Assembly (NCBI RefSeq): GCF_022398315.1
Contig: NZ_JAKEVF010000001.1
Coordinates: 432,669 to 496,668, forward strand
Direction of reading: 5' to 3'
From: Shewanella sp. Isolate11
GTDB taxonomy: Bacteria > Pseudomonadota > Gammaproteobacteria > Enterobacterales > Shewanellaceae
DNA: 64,000 nt
A model generated the notes under the pieces. The model was not told where the DNA came from, ran no database searches, and saw only the letters and a program-made list of their open reading frames with translations. Each line of letters starts with the position of its first letter. Position 1 is the stretch's first letter. This document shows positions 61,983-64,000 of this stretch, one piece after another. Both the position numbers and the translations under genes were made by a program.

Positions 61983-62714
61983 ATGAAGTTTACTCGAGCC
62001 CTAACCTTAGTCTGTGCCATGCTGGTGGTGCCTTTTTCGATGGCGGCATCGAATAACACGGCAGATGATACCGAGCAATTAAAACAAAAATTGGCGGACA
62101 CTTTGAACGTAGATGTTCAAAGCTTAAATGCTTCGCCAATCCCAGGGCTTTATGAAGCCATCACTAACCGTGGTGTGCTGTATATCTCTGAAGATGGTTC
62201 AAAACTGCTTCACGGTAATATCTACGATCTAAATCAAGGCATGAAAAACCTGACCGAAGCCGCTCTTGCCGGCCCTCGCTTAGCGCAAATTAAGCCATTT
62301 GAAAAAAACATGCTGGTTTACAAAGCGGATAACGAAAAGCATGTGGTGACAGTATTTACCGATATCACTTGTGGGTATTGCCGTAAGCTGCATAACCAGA
62401 TGGCTGAATACAATGATTTAGGCATTACTGTGCGTTACCTAGCTTTCCCTCGTCAGGGCGCGGCGTCTAAAAATGCCAGCGATATGGCCGCGGTTTGGTG
62501 TTCCGCCGATCCGTTAAAAGCGATGGACGATGCCAAGGCGGGCAAGCCGGTTGCTAACGCTAAGAAATGTGATGCGAAAATTGCCGAGCAATATAATTTA
62601 GGTCAAAGCTTAGGCGTTAACGGTACGCCAGCTATCGTGCTTGAAGATGGCAGCATGGTCCCAGGCTATCAGCCACCTAAAGAGCTGTTTAAAGCGCTAG
62701 AAGCAACACAATAA
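61983..62714 (+). CDS. dsbC: Thiol:disulfide interchange protein DsbC
   Basis: 243-residue periplasmic disulfide isomerase. The signal peptide is MKFTRALTLVCAMLVVPFSMAA. The N-terminal dimerisation domain (about 25-80) includes LNASPIPGLYEAITNRGVLYIS; the thioredoxin-fold domain has the active site CGYCRKLH in VFTDITCGYCRKLHNQM. A second Cys pair (C in AVWCSADPL and CDAKIAE) corresponds to the structural disulfide of E. coli DsbC. The cis-Pro loop is GVNGTPAIVLEDG. Electrons would come from DsbD, not encoded here. It lies between xerD and recJ. Confidence 0.95.
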   Translation: MKFTRALTLVCAMLVVPFSMAASNNTADDTEQLKQKLADTLNVDVQSLNASPIPGLYEAITNRGVLYISEDGSKLLHGNIYDLNQGMKNLTEAALAGPRLAQIKPFEKNMLVYKADNEKHVVTVFTDITCGYCRKLHNQMAEYNDLGITVRYLAFPRQGAASKNASDMAAVWCSADPLKAMDDAKAGKPVANAKKCDAKIAEQYNLGQSLGVNGTPAIVLEDGSMVPGYQPPKELFKALEATQ

Positions 62715-62743
62715 TCCCATTCGATATGTAACATACGATAGGT

Positions 62744-62771
62744 AAAAGGTGAGCCAAGGCTCACCTTTTTT
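62744..62771 (+). terminator. Terminator of dsbC
   Basis: AAAAGGTGAGCC (62744-62755) and GGCTCACCTTTT (62758-62769) form the stem with a 2-nt loop, then TT. Confidence 0.88.
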
Positions 62772-62817
62772 ATTCCACATGAAAAAGTGCTAACGCAGTA
62801 GAAATGGCAACAAAGGC
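62770..62817 (+). repeat. Dispersed intergenic repeat, copy C
   Basis: TTATTCCACATGAAAAAGTG followed by CTAACGCAGTAGAAATGGCA and ACAAAGGC matches copy B at 42 of 48 positions. Just downstream, AACAGCAAAGCTCAACAGG (about 62846) resembles AAACAGCAAAGATCAACGCG (36074-36093). The flanking piece is therefore also shared with the metK-tkt element region. Confidence 0.7.
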
Positions 62818-62930
62818 TTTTACCTTGGACAAATACTAAACAGCAAAGCTCAACAGGCCCAAGTTTTGCGGTGTGTTATTGCACAGGCTTTGTTAAGCTA
62901 GAGCCATCGTTTTCTCAGGCTGTGTTTATT

Positions 62931-64000
62931 GTGATCCATAAGATAGTTCGTCGCCCTAAAGTGGATGATAGTCATCTTCCCGCCCACCTTTCTCCCATCT
63001 TAAAACAGATCTATGCCAGCCGGGGATGCAGTGACAGCGATTGCGAGTTAGCGCTGGCTAACCTGCTAAGACCCAATACCATGAAAGGCGTTGAACAGGC
63101 GGCGAGTTTGATTGCCGATGCGCTGGCCGATAACCGCAAGATTTTGATCATGGGCGATTTCGATGCCGATGGCGCAACCTCAACCAGTGTGTGTCTACTC
63201 GCTCTACGCATGATGGGTGCTGCCCAGGTCGATTATCTCATTCCCAATCGTTTCGATTATGGCTATGGCCTCAGCCCCGAAATCGTCGCCGTAGCTTACG
63301 AGAAAGGTGCCGAGCTGTTGATCACCGTCGACAATGGCATCTCTTCTATCGAAGGGGTGGCCGCCGCCAAAGCCCTCGGCATGCAAGTGGTCATTACCGA
63401 CCATCACTTACCCGGTAACCAAGTGCCCGACGCCGATGCCATTGTTAATCCCAACCAAGTGGATTGTCAGTTTGCCAGTAAGTCTATTGCAGGGGTGGGA
63501 GTGGCTTTCTATTTGATGACCACCCTGCGAGCCGAACTTAGACAGCGTAACTGGTTTCAGCGTTTAGCTATCGGTGAGCCGAATCTCGCCACGCTGCTGG
63601 ATATCGTGGCTCTGGGCACAGTTGCAGACGTGGTGTCCCTTGATACTAATAACCGCATCTTGGTCGATGCCGGCCTTAAAAGGGTGCGTGCCGGACGTTG
63701 TCGACCTGGGATCACCGCCTTGCTAGAGGTAGCTAAACGTAATACACATCGTATCGTAGCCTCAGATTTTGGTTTTGCCGTCGGGCCGAGACTAAATGCC
63801 GCAGGGCGACTCGATGAAATGGCGCTTGGGGTCGAAACCTTACTCTGCGATGACATCATGTTGGCTCGGCGCATGGCCAGTGAACTTGACAGTCTCAATG
63901 CCGAAAGGCGCGACTTAGAGTCGGATATGCAGCAAGAGGCATTAAAAAGTCTCGAAGCCTTGTCGCTCAATGAGGCCGACCTGCCTTGGGGCATCGCCCT
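62931..64000 (+). CDS. recJ: Single-stranded-DNA-specific exonuclease RecJ, 3'-truncated by window edge
   Basis: Truncated 5'-3' ssDNA exonuclease of the DHH superfamily, used in RecF-pathway recombination and mismatch repair. The first 356 or so codons are present. ILIMGDFDADGATSTSVCLL carries the DxDxDG-type motif I, ITDHHLPG is the DHH motif, IVNPN and ALGTVADVVSLDTNNRILV are the following catalytic segments, and GPRLNAAGRLDEMALGVETL is the DHHA1-linking signature. A GTG at 62931 is the chosen start (MIHKIVRRP); a GTG at 62922 is also in frame. There is no ATG before the conserved N-terminus. Confidence 0.92.
   Translation, partial: MIHKIVRRPKVDDSHLPAHLSPILKQIYASRGCSDSDCELALANLLRPNTMKGVEQAASLIADALADNRKILIMGDFDADGATSTSVCLLALRMMGAAQVDYLIPNRFDYGYGLSPEIVAVAYEKGAELLITVDNGISSIEGVAAAKALGMQVVITDHHLPGNQVPDADAIVNPNQVDCQFASKSIAGVGVAFYLMTTLRAELRQRNWFQRLAIGEPNLATLLDIVALGTVADVVSLDTNNRILVDAGLKRVRAGRCRPGITALLEVAKRNTHRIVASDFGFAVGPRLNAAGRLDEMALGVETLLCDDIMLARRMASELDSLNAERRDLESDMQQEALKSLEALSLNEADLPWGIA

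Noticed and set aside
1..64000. CRISPR arrays, tRNA or rRNA genes, prophage or toxin-antitoxin genes
   Set aside because: Read-through of the window showed no regularly spaced repeats, tRNA cloverleaf-like CCA ends, transposases or phage genes that I could support.

Overview
The window is a contiguous piece of a gammaproteobacterial chromosome, almost certainly Shewanella. The evidence is a set of protein families and gene orders typical of that genus: gluQ-dksA-sfsA-pepB, metK next to tkt-epd-pgk-fba, a Npsr-type persulfide reductase, a Tat-exported split-Soret cytochrome c, and TatD-associated radical SAM and DUF3581 proteins. Intergenic repeats of the kind seen in that genus are also present. 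Coding density is high. I see no rRNA, tRNA, CRISPR array, transposase or prophage.

Layout. Positions 1-9.8 kb hold housekeeping genes: gluQ (partial), dksA, sfsA, pepB, thpR, hrpB, mrcB and a DUF3581 gene. Positions 10-17.9 kb hold a self-contained export module: a HlyD-type adaptor, an 85-residue membrane protein, an ABC ATPase, two FtsX-type permeases, a sigma54-dependent response regulator and a histidine kinase. It is preceded by a sigma54-type promoter and repeated CGGACA motifs. Positions 18-31 kb hold pyrC, a persulfide reductase plus two YeeE/YedE half-transporters, a PAP2 phosphatase, csdA-csdE, tas, a MarR-GNAT fusion, yjjX-GNAT, a dicarboxylate/amino-acid symporter and small envelope proteins. 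Positions 31-34 kb hold two tandem GAF plus degenerate-GGDEF paralogues, a GNAT gene and an orphan gene. Positions 34-42 kb hold metK with tandem MetJ boxes, an 850-bp intergenic region full of inverted repeats, and the central carbon genes tkt, epd, pgk and fba.

Positions 42-49 kb are the most unusual part. Two paralogous ToxR-like membrane regulators, each translationally coupled to a small ToxS/FidL-like partner, flank a two-gene operon on the opposite strand. That operon encodes a Tat-exported split-Soret dihaem cytochrome and a lipoprotein that resembles the haem-free N-terminal domain of OmcA/MtrC-type cytochromes. The divergent intergenic region carries two good CRP-like sites. This looks like a locally regulated, redox-responsive envelope module.

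Positions 49-64 kb hold a Cache/PAS/degenerate-GGDEF membrane protein, a radical SAM gene, an RND adaptor-permease pair, srmB, trmN, brnQ, xerD, dsbC and recJ (partial). Most transcription units end in clear hairpin-plus-T terminators, which are listed. Three copies of one dispersed intergenic repeat occur at about 3.3, 35.7 and 62.8 kb.
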